DNA of 64,000 nucleotides from Bradyrhizobium sp. AUGA SZCCT0283 (lineage in GTDB: Bacteria > Pseudomonadota > Alphaproteobacteria > Rhizobiales > Xanthobacteraceae): contig NZ_JAFCLU010000003.1 of the NCBI RefSeq assembly GCF_018130385.1, forward strand, positions 124,001 through 188,000, in the 5' to 3' direction. Numbering within the stretch: position 1 is the stretch's first letter; every line of letters begins with the position of its first letter. Shown in pieces: positions 15,553 through 24,547 of the stretch. A program made the translations under genes and the position numbers. Below the pieces are notes generated by a model. It had not been told where the DNA came from. It saw only the letters and a list, made by a program, of their open reading frames with translations, and ran no database searches.

Positions 15553-16647
15553 GTGTGTGTGCCGAAAACTTAAACACGGGCGTAATGGTTATGAAGTCCG
15601 CCCAGGATGGCGCGTGAACTGATCACACCGGTTCGCTGAACCGGGCGAGAAACCGGCGCATCCTTGTTCAAGGATCGATGCGTTCTGACGAAATTGTAAT
15701 AGTCGGCGTAGGATTTCAGGACGCGACGCAAATGCATCTCGCCCAAGACAATGATGTGGTCCACACACTCACGCCGGATCGATCCGATCAGCCGTTCGGC
15801 AAAGCCATTCTGCCAGGGCGAGGCTGGTGCAATCGGCTTGTCCCGAATGCCCATGGCGCGCAATCGGCGGGTGACGACGCTGCCGTAGATCCGATCGCGG
15901 TCCCGGATCATATAACGCGGAGCCTCGTCCCAAGGAAATGCTTCCGTTATTTGACGTGCAACCCATTCGGCCGTCGGATTTGCTGTGACGTTGGTCCAGA
16001 CGAGGTCTCTGCGGCCGAGCCGGACGATGACTAAGGCATAGAGCAGGTCGAAACCGATAGTCGGAACAACGAACAGGTCCATGGCGGCAATATCCGGCGC
16101 GTGGTTATGCAAGAAGGTTCGCCATCCCTGGCTGGGCGGCCCCCTCCGTTTGACCATGTACTTGGCGACGCTCGACTGCGCGACCTCAAACCCGAGCTTG
16201 AGCAGTTCGCCGTGAATGCGTGGCGCGCCCCAAAACGGATTTTCGACGCTCATCCGCCGAATCAATACGCGCAGCTCCATATCGATCCGCGGTCGCCCTC
16301 CCCGTCGATGCGATTTCCAACGCCAGTAGCAGCGAAAACCGGCCCGATGCCAACGCACGAGCGTCTCGGGCCGGATGATTGTGAGAACCTTCAGGATTGA
16401 TGGAAACCAGCGATACAGCTGGATCAAGAACCAGCGATCATGGTTCGTGAGCCGGATGCGACCATTCAGCCTGCGCCTCAAGACAATCAACTGATGTCGA
16501 AGCACCGCGTTCTCAGCTTCAAGCCGTAACTTCGACTTGAATGGCGAGGCCAGGACGGCCAGAGCGAAACAGAGCAGCCCGATCATTCCGCCAGCTTAGG
16601 CGATTCCATCACGTCATCAATTCGGATAAGGTTTTCGGTACACACAG
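15553..16647 (-). mobile_element. Single-ORF rve-type insertion sequence
   Basis: One transposase gene is bounded by imperfect inverted repeats: TGTGTGTGCCGAAAACTT near 15554-15571 and the complement of TGTGTGTACCGAAAACCTT near 16628-16646. The repeats match at about 16 of 18 positions. I could not identify a target duplication. A third, isolated copy of the end motif (TTCGGTACACAC) lies at about 15334-15346 outside the element. Confidence 0.75.
15570..16586 (-). CDS. Integrase-core (rve) DDE transposase
   Basis: A 338-residue protein with an N-terminal coiled-coil-like segment (RLEAENAVLRHQLIVLRRR), a helix-turn-helix region (RRMSVENPFWGAPRIHGELL) and an rve core with Asp in APDIAAMDLFVVPT, Asp in RYMIRDRDRIYG and Glu in WQNGFAERLIGSIRRE. 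The tail DYYNFVRTHRSLNKDAP is typical of IS481/IS3-like enzymes. Single-ORF organisation fits neither IS3 (two ORFs) nor IS66; family assignment is left open. The frame is intact. Confidence 0.88.
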   Translation of the reverse strand: MIGLLCFALAVLASPFKSKLRLEAENAVLRHQLIVLRRRLNGRIRLTNHDRWFLIQLYRWFPSILKVLTIIRPETLVRWHRAGFRCYWRWKSHRRGGRPRIDMELRVLIRRMSVENPFWGAPRIHGELLKLGFEVAQSSVAKYMVKRRGPPSQGWRTFLHNHAPDIAAMDLFVVPTIGFDLLYALVIVRLGRRDLVWTNVTANPTAEWVARQITEAFPWDEAPRYMIRDRDRIYGSVVTRRLRAMGIRDKPIAPASPWQNGFAERLIGSIRRECVDHIIVLGEMHLRRVLKSYADYYNFVRTHRSLNKDAPVSRPVQRTGVISSRAILGGLHNHYARV

Positions 16648-16667
16648 GCGTGACCGCAATTGCGCGA

Positions 16668-17453
16668 TCAGCACGTTCTGCGCCTATTGGTAAGGTCTGA
16701 GTGGTGCGCGCTCCAGAGACTTCGCGCAGCTCGTAAACCATCCGGCGTGCCCGCATCACAGAAGGCACCTTGCGAAAATCGGCGTGCGACGATCTTCAGA
16801 CCATTTTGGAGCGCAGCGTCCATGACACTGCTTAGGTTCCCCTCCCGGGTGACCCGCGCCTTCCTGTCATATTGATAACAGTATCTCGTGAATTCCGCGC
16901 CCCACGCTATGATTCCCCAGGTATTGCGAAGCGCCGTCTTGGTCGGTTTGTCAAGAATGCTAGTGACCACGGACCCCCTCATCCGTACCGGCGCCAGGTG
17001 AGTGGGTTGACTTGTCGGGAAAACACCAAGCATCACGTCTGCTCCTGATCGGAGCCGGGCAGCATGCACGATACGAAGGGCATCGCTTGGCAAGAAGATC
17101 GTGTCGGGCAAGGCAAAAACAACGTTATCATCGCCGAGATGATCCCGGGCGGAGGCTATCACATTGGGCAGCCCCAACGGCTCAGGCTGAATCACGTACT
17201 CCAGACTGAGGTCAAATTTAGCACCGTTTCCTAAAACGTCTCGGATCAACTGCTTTTGCGGGGCGATGACCACCACAACTCGCTCCGCGCCGGCACATTT
17301 CATGGCCCGCAATGCAAGCGTGCAGATTGGCTCGGAGCGCGTCCTCGAGAGGGACACGAGTTCTTTAGGCCAGTGACGGGCCAGGCGTGTCCCGAGGCCT
17401 GCCGCCGGGAGCAGACCGATGACGGCACGCATTCTAGGAGTGTCCAAAGTCAT
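16668..17453 (-). CDS. Nucleotidyltransferase of the sugar-1-phosphate type
   Basis: The N-terminal LLPAAGLGTRLARHWPKEL is the nucleotide-binding signature of glucose-1-phosphate thymidylyl/uridylyltransferase-like enzymes, here with PKEL in place of the usual PKA/PK. The product would activate a sugar phosphate to an NDP-sugar. Further family features are VIQPEPLGLPNVIASARDHL, FALPDTIF and the C-terminal CDAGTPDGLRAA. At about 255 residues it is a short version. The start may be 17453 or 17432 (MRAVIG). It lies beyond an IS701 copy from the methyltransferase at 19180, so it may once have been next to that gene group. Confidence 0.8.
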   Translation of the reverse strand: MTLDTPRMRAVIGLLPAAGLGTRLARHWPKELVSLSRTRSEPICTLALRAMKCAGAERVVVVIAPQKQLIRDVLGNGAKFDLSLEYVIQPEPLGLPNVIASARDHLGDDNVVFALPDTIFLPSDALRIVHAARLRSGADVMLGVFPTSQPTHLAPVRMRGSVVTSILDKPTKTALRNTWGIIAWGAEFTRYCYQYDRKARVTREGNLSSVMDAALQNGLKIVARRFSQGAFCDAGTPDGLRAARSLWSAHHSDLTNRRRTC

Positions 17454-17633
17454 AGCGAGGTTCGCGGAAGCCAGTTCAGGTATCGTGCGCTATTGACGCA
17501 AGCCGTCCCATGGTTAACACACCGTAGCTTCAATATCCTCCCCCGCGGCGCTACCTACTAGCCGGTAGCGACAACGATGGCAACGCATGGACTGAAGCCT
17601 GCAGCTCTGAGCCAAAACGGCTACGAATATTAG

Positions 17634-19082
17634 CACTACTTTGGCAGATTTTTCGCGGGCACGGGATTCCCAAATCAGTTTTTCTGTGACTCATGGGTGG
17701 TCGGCTTTTTGGAGGGGCCGACCATGGTTAGCAGAACGTCGGATTGGAGAGACGAGCTTGGCCGTTGGCTCAAGCCGTTTCTAGATCGGTTTGGTCACCA
17801 GGCACGGCGACAAATGTGCCCGCTCTACGTGTCGGGACTGATCGGTCCTGGCGATCGCAAGAGGATTCAGCCGATGGCGAAGCGGCTAGCACTCGGCGAA
17901 TGCGACCAATTGCACCACTTCATTGCCGCCGGGGTCTGGGATGCAACGCCAGTGGAAACAGAACTGCTTATCCAAGCAGATCGGCTCGTTGGCGGCGACG
18001 ATGCCGTGCTGGTGATTGACGACACTGCGATACCCAAGAAAGGCACGCATTCGGTGGGTGTTGCTCCGCAATATGCTTCGGCGCTGGGCAAGACCGCCAA
18101 TTGCCAGACCCTGGTATCGCTGACGCTTGCGCGCGGCGAAGTACCAGTCATGCTTGGGTTGCGATTGTTTCTTCCCGAGAGTTGGACGAGCAATCAAGGT
18201 CGGCTGAAGCGAGCGGGTGTTCCAACCGAATATCGAACGGCCTCGGACGAAGCCGGAGCAGGCTCTGGCAGAGATCGATCGTGTCATCACGACCGGTGTG
18301 CGCTTCGGCTGCGTGCTGGCGGATGCCGGTTATGGGCTAAGTGCGCCGTTCCGCCAAGGGCTCACTGCTCGCAAACTGACCTGGGCGGTCGGCATTCCGC
18401 GGCACCTCAAGGTTTACCCTGCCGATGTGCGGATGATCTGGCCGGTTGCTAGGCGCGGTCGTCCCCGCCAGCGGCACGTCCCGGAAATTCTATCGATACC
18501 GGCCGAAGACATGCTGGCCAACGCCAGATGGCGCACCATCAGTTGGCGCACCGGCACGAAAGGAAAGCTCAAGGCTCGTTTTGCTGCGGTCCGCGTGCGA
18601 GTTGCCGACGGACCGCCGCAGCGGATCAGGGACAAGGGTCAGCAACATCTGCCCGGCGACGAGGCTTGGCTCATCGGCGAACACAGGATGTCGGGAGAGA
18701 AGAAATACTATCTTGCCAACCTGCCGGCGAAGACTGACCTGCGCACCCTAGCGGCCACCATCAAGGCGCGATGGATTTGCGAGCAGGCTCACCAGCAGCT
18801 GAAAGAAGAACTTGGTCTCGATCACTTCGAGGGCCGATCCTGGCAGGGCCTTCACCATCATGCGCTCATGACGATGATCGCCTACGCTTTCCTCCAATAT
18901 CGCCGGCTCAAAACAGCAAGGCGGGAAAAAAAGAATCAACGGGTTGCCGCCGCGACTGACATTGCCCGCCGTGCGCGAGGCCATCCTCGAACTCATAGCT
19001 CGACCACCGCCGCAGCGATGCCCGCACTGCAGAAAATGGATTTGCAGCGAAAAGCAGCATGAATAAATCTGCCAAAGTAGTG
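17634..19082 (+). mobile_element. IS701-family insertion sequence, decayed transposase
   Basis: Perfect 18-bp inverted repeats (CACTACTTTGGCAGATTT at 17634-17651 and its complement at 19065-19082) are flanked by a 4-bp duplication TTAG (17630-17633 and 19083-19086), the target type known for IS701. The single transposase gene inside has two frameshifts, so this copy is probably not autonomous, although its ends could still be mobilised. Confidence 0.9.
17724..19066 (+). pseudogene. IS701 family transposase, two frameshifts
   Basis: The frame starts MVSRTSDWRDELGRWLKPFL and continues through AVLVIDDTAIPKKGTHSVGV (the first catalytic Asp region). Near 18220-18240 it shifts, and the rest is read in a second frame (GCVLADAGYG, KKYYLANLPAKT, RWICEQAHQQLKEELGLDHF with the conserved Glu). 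Near 18940 a second shift leads to the family ending PAVREAILELIARPPPQRCP and stop at 19066. Without the shifts it would be a normal IS701 DDE transposase of about 445 residues. Confidence 0.88.
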
Positions 19083-19179
19083 TTAGGACGAATGCCTGGC
19101 AATATGGCTCTACGCGGCGCCCTGCGTCTTGGGTTAGCAGCGTAGGACGCAGGATTACCGCTAGTCATCACCTCGCAGG

Positions 19180-19827
19180 TCACATCTTCTGCAGAAGGCC
19201 AAACGCGAGGTCGTTCGTCGCGCAGAGAACTTGAAAGCGCTCGGCCTTGCCCCTGATAAACTCGTCGCACGCGATCTTTACCCCTTTGAAAACGTCCCAT
19301 GCGCGCGGATTCGCAATCCGGTCGCCATAGTCGTCGACGACCAGAAGAGCCCCACGCGAGAGACGAGGGTAAACGGTCTCTAGCGCGACCTTGGTCGATT
19401 CGTAGAAGTCCGCATCAAGGTAGGCGAAGGCTATTTGCTCGGGCAGTTGTTGCGGGAGCGTCTGCTCGAACCACCCGGGATGAATCGATGGGGGTGCGAG
19501 GCCACGCCTGGCAAACTCACTAATGACTTGATCGGGGCTCGCCGCGAGCTGTCCTGCCTTAAGGAAGTCGTCATGTTTCGATCGGCGTGGAAGTCCCTCG
19601 AACGAGTCGTAAACGTGAAACTTGCGGTCACGCTGACCAAAGTGGTCGAGCAGTAGTCCGAGATAGGCGGCCGTTTTGCCTGCATTGCAACCGAGTTCGA
19701 CGAAAGAACCTTCAACATTGGCCGAGAGGACGCAGAACACCGCCCATTGAAGATGAATTAGGCGATCGAAATCGCTCATCACCCTGTTGGCCTTAGCAAA
19801 ACTCTCAATCGTAGCCATGGTGAGCAC
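19180..19827 (-). CDS. TylF/MycF-type SAM-dependent O-methyltransferase
   Basis: A 215-residue protein with the TylF/MycF (macrocin O-methyltransferase) pattern: an SAM-binding segment FVELGCNAGKTAAYLGLLL, then FHVYDSFEGLP, FAYLDADFYESTKVALE and GALLVVDDYG, which carry the metal-binding Asp residues of the family. Such enzymes methylate sugar hydroxyls of natural products. The GTG start at 19827 has GGAG seven bases upstream; an ATG at 19818 is an alternative. It is the last gene of the minus-strand group from 22324 and is followed by an IS701 copy. Confidence 0.85.
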   Translation of the reverse strand: MLTMATIESFAKANRVMSDFDRLIHLQWAVFCVLSANVEGSFVELGCNAGKTAAYLGLLLDHFGQRDRKFHVYDSFEGLPRRSKHDDFLKAGQLAASPDQVISEFARRGLAPPSIHPGWFEQTLPQQLPEQIAFAYLDADFYESTKVALETVYPRLSRGALLVVDDYGDRIANPRAWDVFKGVKIACDEFIRGKAERFQVLCATNDLAFGLLQKM

Positions 19828-19987
19828 AAGTCATCTCCACGTATCTTTGCCAATCGGTGGGACCACCCATGAAATCGAAAGGCGAATCGAAAATGATGCG
19901 CGAGCGCGCCATACTGGATACCAGTAGGGCTTAGAGTTCCTGGGTCACACGCGAGCCATCCCGTGGTTAACAAACGGCGAGCCCAAT

Positions 19988-21196
19988 TTAACAACCGGTC
20001 AGCTTTTGGATCGCTTCCAGAGGTGTCGGGAGTTCAGAAACCCGTTCCCGGTAGGCAAGTTGCCTCGCTCGGAACATTTCGCGTTCGCGCTCATCGGTGA
20101 GCAGCGCGCGGATCGCCCGATGCGTCGAGGTGCCACCGAAAATTTCAAGGCACTGAATCGCTGGCTCATCTTTTAATGAGTTGAACGCGCTCACCAGGCT
20201 CGGATCAAAGCTCGGAAACGCGAGCCAGGGATTTAGACTTTTCGGGTTGTGGAGGATCATCTCCGCCGCGACTGAGCTGACTAAATCGTCCTCCGAGGTC
20301 AGAACGTCAATAGGATTGAGCGTGTGTCGCCATAGGACTGCGGGCACAAGCGAGCAGACAGCCTTGCCGAGACTAACGGAGAAACAATTTTCTGACAGCA
20401 TCAGATCCGAACACGCGAGCGTTTCCTCGAACTCGTTGGGAGGCATGTTTGGCAGATTGACAATCGTTAGATCATTTACGGTCAGTGAAGGAAGGAGTGT
20501 CCCGTCGTTGACTGAAACAACGGTGATAGGGTCGGGCATTCCGGCCAGGTAACGGATGAGCAGCTTCGGCAAGAAATTGTACAAAGGTTGATTCATTATG
20601 GTCGCCATGAACTGCGTCCACCGTGGTACGGCATGGAATACTAGTAATCCGCGGGAGCATCCAAGATATCGCGCACGAAGCGCCGAGCGCCGGTCAGAAT
20701 CCAGTGTCGCGGGTGGCGTCCAATATCGGAATAAGGCGAGCTTTGGTCCTGCCTGTCGGCTGGGATTGTGAATCGGGCAGGGCAACAGGATCCCCATCCG
20801 ATTCGGTGGCGGCAGGGAGGGTAAACGGTCCGCGTGGGCGAGATCCAGATGATCCAAGGTAAGGAGCGCCGCATCAAGCAGCTCAAGACTCTCAATCCAT
20901 GCCTCGTTTGCGAGGGGAACGCTCCCGGCCTGCAGGGCAAGAAGGGGATAATCGGCAAAGAGGACGAGTTTCGGTTTGAGCCGCCGCACAGTCTGAACCC
21001 ATACGACTTGGTTCTCCTTCAGGTCACCTGCAAGCAAACGGGTTTCGAACTTTGGTGGAATGAGCTTTGCGGTGTTGGGTGACGCAAGAAAGTTAGCCTG
21101 CCATCCATGCCGGGCAAGGTGATTAGCGACATGGATCGCTGTAATCGCTTCGCCGCACGAAAGCGTGTGAGGAGTAACGATCAGAATCCGTTGCAT
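19988..21196 (-). CDS. GT-B-fold glycosyltransferase-like protein
   Basis: A 402-residue protein whose N-terminus (ILIVTPHTLSCGEAITAIHV, then ANHLARHGWQANFLASP) resembles the first Rossmann half of GT-B glycosyltransferases of the UDP-glycosyl/rhamnosyl type. The C-terminal half includes IVNLPNMPPNEFEETLACSD and LMLSENCFSVSLGKAV, in the place where GT-B enzymes bind the nucleotide. No canonical catalytic motif is clear, so it may be a non-enzymatic or divergent member. It sits between the 232-residue unknown gene (33 bp) and the methyltransferase (160 bp), which suggests sugar transfer followed by methylation; that is inference. Confidence 0.55.
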   Translation of the reverse strand: MQRILIVTPHTLSCGEAITAIHVANHLARHGWQANFLASPNTAKLIPPKFETRLLAGDLKENQVVWVQTVRRLKPKLVLFADYPLLALQAGSVPLANEAWIESLELLDAALLTLDHLDLAHADRLPSLPPPNRMGILLPCPIHNPSRQAGPKLALFRYWTPPATLDSDRRSALRARYLGCSRGLLVFHAVPRWTQFMATIMNQPLYNFLPKLLIRYLAGMPDPITVVSVNDGTLLPSLTVNDLTIVNLPNMPPNEFEETLACSDLMLSENCFSVSLGKAVCSLVPAVLWRHTLNPIDVLTSEDDLVSSVAAEMILHNPKSLNPWLAFPSFDPSLVSAFNSLKDEPAIQCLEIFGGTSTHRAIRALLTDEREREMFRARQLAYRERVSELPTPLEAIQKLTGC

Positions 21197-21229
21197 AAAG
21201 CGACCGCGGTCGTGTCAATTTCCGCCGCA

Positions 21230-21925
21230 TTAGTGCTTGGCAGCTCTACTTAGTAGGGCCGGCTGATCGAACGTCACCGTGACCTTGTCCCAGGGCCACG
21301 CCAAGGGTGTGTGTTGCGTCACGCAAAACAGCGTGGGACGGTCGTCGGCAAACGTCGAGCGCTGAATGACCATCCCGTTGGGAACTGCAATTCCACGTTT
21401 CTTGCGTTCCCCCTCGTTCAGGACTACCCGAAGAACGAAGCTCGGCCGAGCGGTCTCGTCGAGAGCGTAGAGTTCCGATAGCATCGCCTGAAACTCGGGT
21501 TGACAAACAAACTGGCCGATACTGTTGATCGCATCCTTAATCTCAACTCGGATGACCCCGCGCGGTTTCACTGTGACATCGCTCATTTGAACCATTTCTT
21601 CTACACTTACGACTCCATTACATGACGTCACAGTGAGTCTGCCGTTTTCGAACGCGACGAGGGGAAGATTTTCGCGTGCGTCAGCCAACGGGGCGAGTTC
21701 TGGCGGTTCGAAGTATCGCGTGGTAATTCGAAAGGTAGCCGGAGGCTTAAGACCTCTCGATATCAAATAGTCGAGCGATGCAACCCTTCTGGCCTCTGAG
21801 AGCGCTTCAACTTCCGAAGGACTCTGCCGAACAGCTTCAAGTGCGCTCAGGAGTTGAGGGCTCGTTGCGAACTCGGCCAATTCGTCAGCCATTCTGCTAA
21901 TGTCATCTTCGTTGAATTTCGCAGG
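21230..21925 (-). CDS. Unknown protein of precursor-linked gene group
   Basis: ATG 21925 has AAGGA eight bases upstream and is preferred to 21973. The product (about 231 residues) begins with a helical region (DDISRMADELAEFATSPQLL and following), somewhat like NHLP/nitrile hydratase-type leader domains, then LISRGLKPPATFRITTRYFE and a mainly beta C-terminal part. No catalytic motif or family is recognised. It lies close after the small protein at 21980-22324 and before the GT-B-like gene. It could be a second substrate, a chaperone or a leader-binding partner. Confidence 0.6.
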   Translation of the reverse strand, partial: PAKFNEDDISRMADELAEFATSPQLLSALEAVRQSPSEVEALSEARRVASLDYLISRGLKPPATFRITTRYFEPPELAPLADARENLPLVAFENGRLTVTSCNGVVSVEEMVQMSDVTVKPRGVIRVEIKDAINSIGQFVCQPEFQAMLSELYALDETARPSFVLRVVLNEGERKKRGIAVPNGMVIQRSTFADDRPTLFCVTQHTPLAWPWDKVTVTFDQPALLSRAAKH

Positions 21926-21979
21926 CATCAGAGAAATCCTTTGCGCGTCACATATGGTCGCGGTTGCGCTCATAGCGGC

Positions 21980-22324
21980 TCAGGGTATCTCCGGTTCTAA
22001 CGGCTCCGGCTCCGGATCCGGCCCCATGGGCGGCCCTGGATCGCCGTTTCCATTGCCGCCGTCTCCAACGGTTACACATATGATGTAACCAAGACTCCCG
22101 CAGACCGTCAAACCTGCCCTCGCTGAGGCAGGCGGTGGAGGTCGGTCCGCAGGATATTTCTGAATCAACAGGCGTGCGGTCGGCACGCCCAGCTCTTTCA
22201 GAATCGTTTCTGGCTCTTGCGTGAACCGCATTGCCAAATTCCTGTCGGAGCGAATTCTTCCGAACGCCTCAGTAAGTGTTGCCTTCTTTTCCCTTTTTGT
22301 TTTTTTCCCTGTTTTCTTTGCCAT
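21980..22324 (-). CDS. Putative ribosomally made peptide precursor with NHLP-like leader
   Basis: A strong Shine-Dalgarno (GGAGG) precedes ATG 22324. The 114-residue product opens with a Lys-rich stretch and then EAFGRIRSDRNLAMRFTQEP, ETILKELGVP, which resembles the helical NHLP/Nif11-type leader pattern (a run ending in P..L.ELG). The C-terminal part is unlike the leader: LTVCGSLGYIICVTVGDGG with two Cys, followed by a Gly/Asn and Pro/Glu-rich tail. This two-part layout, the strong ribosome site and the downstream methyltransferase and GT-B-like genes suggest a RiPP precursor. No recognised cyclase or lanthionine enzyme is present here, so the assignment is tentative. Confidence 0.5.
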   Translation of the reverse strand: MAKKTGKKTKREKKATLTEAFGRIRSDRNLAMRFTQEPETILKELGVPTARLLIQKYPADRPPPPASARAGLTVCGSLGYIICVTVGDGGNGNGDPGPPMGPDPEPEPLEPEIP

Positions 22325-22567
22325 AAGCGCCTCCTACTGCAGTATGTGACAAGCGCACAAAATTTTATCACCATTCGTAGAGATTGCCAATCCGGGACTG
22401 GTGCCGCGTGCCACGGCTGCCTGCTCATCGCGGAAACGAGCTGCGAGATGAGGAACTTGTTTTTGGACAGGAATTTGCTTGTCGCGACCATGGCAATCGG
22501 TGCGTCGTTTTTTTAGGGCCTAAAAACAAAGTTTGCTCTTATGCCATTGATCTCAAATGCAATCGTC

Positions 22568-22616
22568 TGGACTCTTAATCAGCGGGTCCCAGGTTCGAGC
22601 CCTGGTGCGCCCACCA
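22568..22616 (+). other. 3' fragment of tRNA-Lys(CTT), probable attachment-site scar
   Basis: The sequence from GACTCTTAATCAG through a perfect T-arm (CCAGGTTCGAGCCCTGG) to the acceptor GCGCCC-A-CCA matches the 3' two thirds of a tRNA-Lys with anticodon CTT. The D-arm and 5' acceptor strand are absent upstream, so it is not a working gene. Such 3' tRNA ends are left by tRNA-targeting integrases. No integrase faces it directly. Confidence 0.85.
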
Positions 22617-22664
22617 CCCAGTCCGCTGTTTTGGCATTTTGCAGAGACTGTCGAGAAAGACCCG

Positions 22665-23021
22665 CTACGCCTCATCGCCGATCACCCGTACTTCCTTGAG
22701 ATCAATACCAATCGCCGTTGAATTCCGCGATATAGCCGATGATCTTGTGATCCTTGGTGGATCTTGCCGGCGATACTGGCGGGGTTTTTCGTTTGCGCTT
22801 TGACCGATCCCTGTCTCCGTTCGCGGAAGTGCGGCGATTTCGGCCCTTGGTCTCCGGTCGCAAAATTCCCGTTCCCGGCGCGATTTCCGGTTGTTCACGA
22901 TGAGCTGTGCCGCGCCGCGCCTGAGCCAAACCTCGGCGGTCCGGCGGCCGATCACGACCTTTGGATTGGTCTTGGCACAGCGAGCGGCATTGATTTTGTT
23001 TGGAAATTGCCTTTCCTGCAA
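22665..23021 (-). CDS. Small hypothetical protein
   Basis: An open frame of 118 codons (start of product MQERQFPNKINAARCAKTNP, then KVVIGRRTAEVWLRRGAAQL) with a high Arg content. No family, signal peptide or clear ribosome-binding site is seen. It is in the small integrative region between two tRNA scars. It may be a real cargo gene or a chance frame. Confidence 0.3.
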   Translation of the reverse strand: MQERQFPNKINAARCAKTNPKVVIGRRTAEVWLRRGAAQLIVNNRKSRREREFCDRRPRAEIAALPRTETGIGQSANEKPRQYRRQDPPRITRSSAISRNSTAIGIDLKEVRVIGDEA

Positions 23022-23096
23022 ACTCGCAAATAGCGGCGCGTCATAAGCGCCATTTTTGGGTGCTAACCGATGCGGGAGCGCCCACCTAGCGCCCGG

Positions 23097-23445
23097 CTAC
23101 GAAGCTCCCCAGGAGACGTTCCGGTGAAAAATTTTGGCGCGGCTACAGCTTGAACGCGGCGCTCCCCGGCGCGAGGCTGCTGAAGGTCCCGGCCTGGTCG
23201 ATGGCTGGGTAGTCCGCAGATGTGGTCTGTGATACCGCGCCCCTAAGAAGGTAGAGCGCGCCCTCGTCCATTGGCCATGCCGCCTTGAGCACCTTCTCCA
23301 GTTGCCTCGTCTGACCGTGGCCAGATAGGAGGCGGTAATGGCCCGCTTGATGCTCCTGGCCTCTGCCGCTCTGCTGACGCGAGATAGCTCTGTGGTGCGC
23401 ATCGCCTAGACCTCCCCAAAGGAGTTTGGGCAAGTCTAAGCACAC
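23097..23445 (-). pseudogene. Possible frameshifted small gene
   Basis: Two overlapping minus-strand frames each look gene-like in complementary parts: one begins MRTTELSRVSRAAEARSIKR with ITASYLATVR, the other continues QLEKVLKAAWPMDEGALYLL and SSLAPGSAAFKL. Joining them needs one frameshift near 23305. No family is recognised, so this is only a suggestion from amino-acid composition. Confidence 0.25.
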
Positions 23446-23588
23446 ACAACCACAGGTTGGGAAGACGCATAGCGCGATCTTTCAAGGGTTCAGGGGAGAA
23501 CCCTTGAACCCCTTGGTCGTCGCGGAGAAACTGGTTGCGGTCGTCACCACGGTGCATCCTTATCTTCGAGATCGTATTGCTCAAGCGC

Positions 23589-23918
23589 CTAAAATGGGCC
23601 GAAGCTGCCGTCGATGATGGGCTTCTTAAGAAGTTTCGCGTGCAGCTCTTCCGCATAGACTGCTCTGCGAAACTCGTACCGGCCTGTGCCGTTGTTCATC
23701 ACCGCAATCACAAAGGCCGTATCGACCTTCCCCTCGCGCTTGGCTGACATCAATCGCTCATACTCAGTGCGATTTAAGGCATAGTTGCCGTAGCGCTTGT
23801 TGTAGGTCGCGAGCACGCCCCCGATCTTCCGGCCGTCGATCTCTGCGGAGTACAGTCTTCGCCCGATTGGGCGCCAGCGCGGGTCCTCGAATATGTTGGT
23901 CAGAATCGTGTCGGTCAT
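23589..23918 (-). CDS. Hypothetical protein of the integrative region
   Basis: ATG 23918 follows a good Shine-Dalgarno (AGAAGGGGCGGG). The 109-residue product has LTNIFEDPRWRPIGRRLYSA, then GRKIGGVLATYNKRYGNYAL and FVIAVMNNGTGRYEFRRAVY. It is soluble, with no signal peptide. It lies upstream of the integrase-proximal gene at 24014 on the same strand. No function is assigned. Confidence 0.55.
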   Translation of the reverse strand: MTDTILTNIFEDPRWRPIGRRLYSAEIDGRKIGGVLATYNKRYGNYALNRTEYERLMSAKREGKVDTAFVIAVMNNGTGRYEFRRAVYAEELHAKLLKKPIIDGSFGPF

Positions 23919-24013
23919 GGTGCCCGCCCCTTCTCGTAAGGTTGCGCATGCACACACATTTAATTCGTATTGCCGTGGCGGTCATCGGCCCATAAATGAG
24001 GATTATTGGGCCC

Positions 24014-24547
24014 CTAGAGAACTCGCGGGTCGCGCTTGGAGCGGGCCATGTAGTTGCGCAGCTTGTTTTCCGTCAGCGGATTGATTCCGCCCACCTCGTA
24101 TGTCGCCATCTTCTCGACGGTCCACAGGATCGCCCGATCCCTGATGACGCCGGCACTTTCCTTCGGGTAGTTGAGCCTCAAGAAGTCGATCACCGCCAAG
24201 CACAACGCCTTGGCGTCCGGCAAAATGGAGACGGAGCGACGCTCTTCCTTGGGCTTTGGTGGCCTGCCTCGCTTTCGCTTCTGCTGCTTTTCGATCAGCT
24301 CCTCGACCAGACCCGCAAAGTGCATCCCGTCGTGCCGATTAATCTCCTCGCCGCTCCTGAGCATCCTGGCGAGGTCGCGAAGGTCACGGCGCCGCGGGAT
24401 CGCGACAGGGCCGCCGTCATCTGCCGCCGCGATCGCCATCACCTCACTATATTCATGCTCATCGAACCAGCGCGTGACGAGCTTGAGCACCTCCGGCTCA
24501 TCGCGCCACTTCGGCGGCTTTGGGTACTTAACCGGCGCTGGAAACAT
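24014..24547 (-). CDS. Hypothetical protein overlapping integrase end
   Basis: A 177-residue protein, mostly charged and helical, with a basic AT-hook-like stretch KQQKRKRGRPPKPKEERRS near the middle, which suggests DNA contact. The start overlaps the integrase stop by 20 bp, so it is probably co-transcribed with it. It could be an excision or regulatory factor of the element; no family is recognised. Confidence 0.55.
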   Translation of the reverse strand: MFPAPVKYPKPPKWRDEPEVLKLVTRWFDEHEYSEVMAIAAADDGGPVAIPRRRDLRDLARMLRSGEEINRHDGMHFAGLVEELIEKQQKRKRGRPPKPKEERRSVSILPDAKALCLAVIDFLRLNYPKESAGVIRDRAILWTVEKMATYEVGGINPLTENKLRNYMARSKRDPRVL

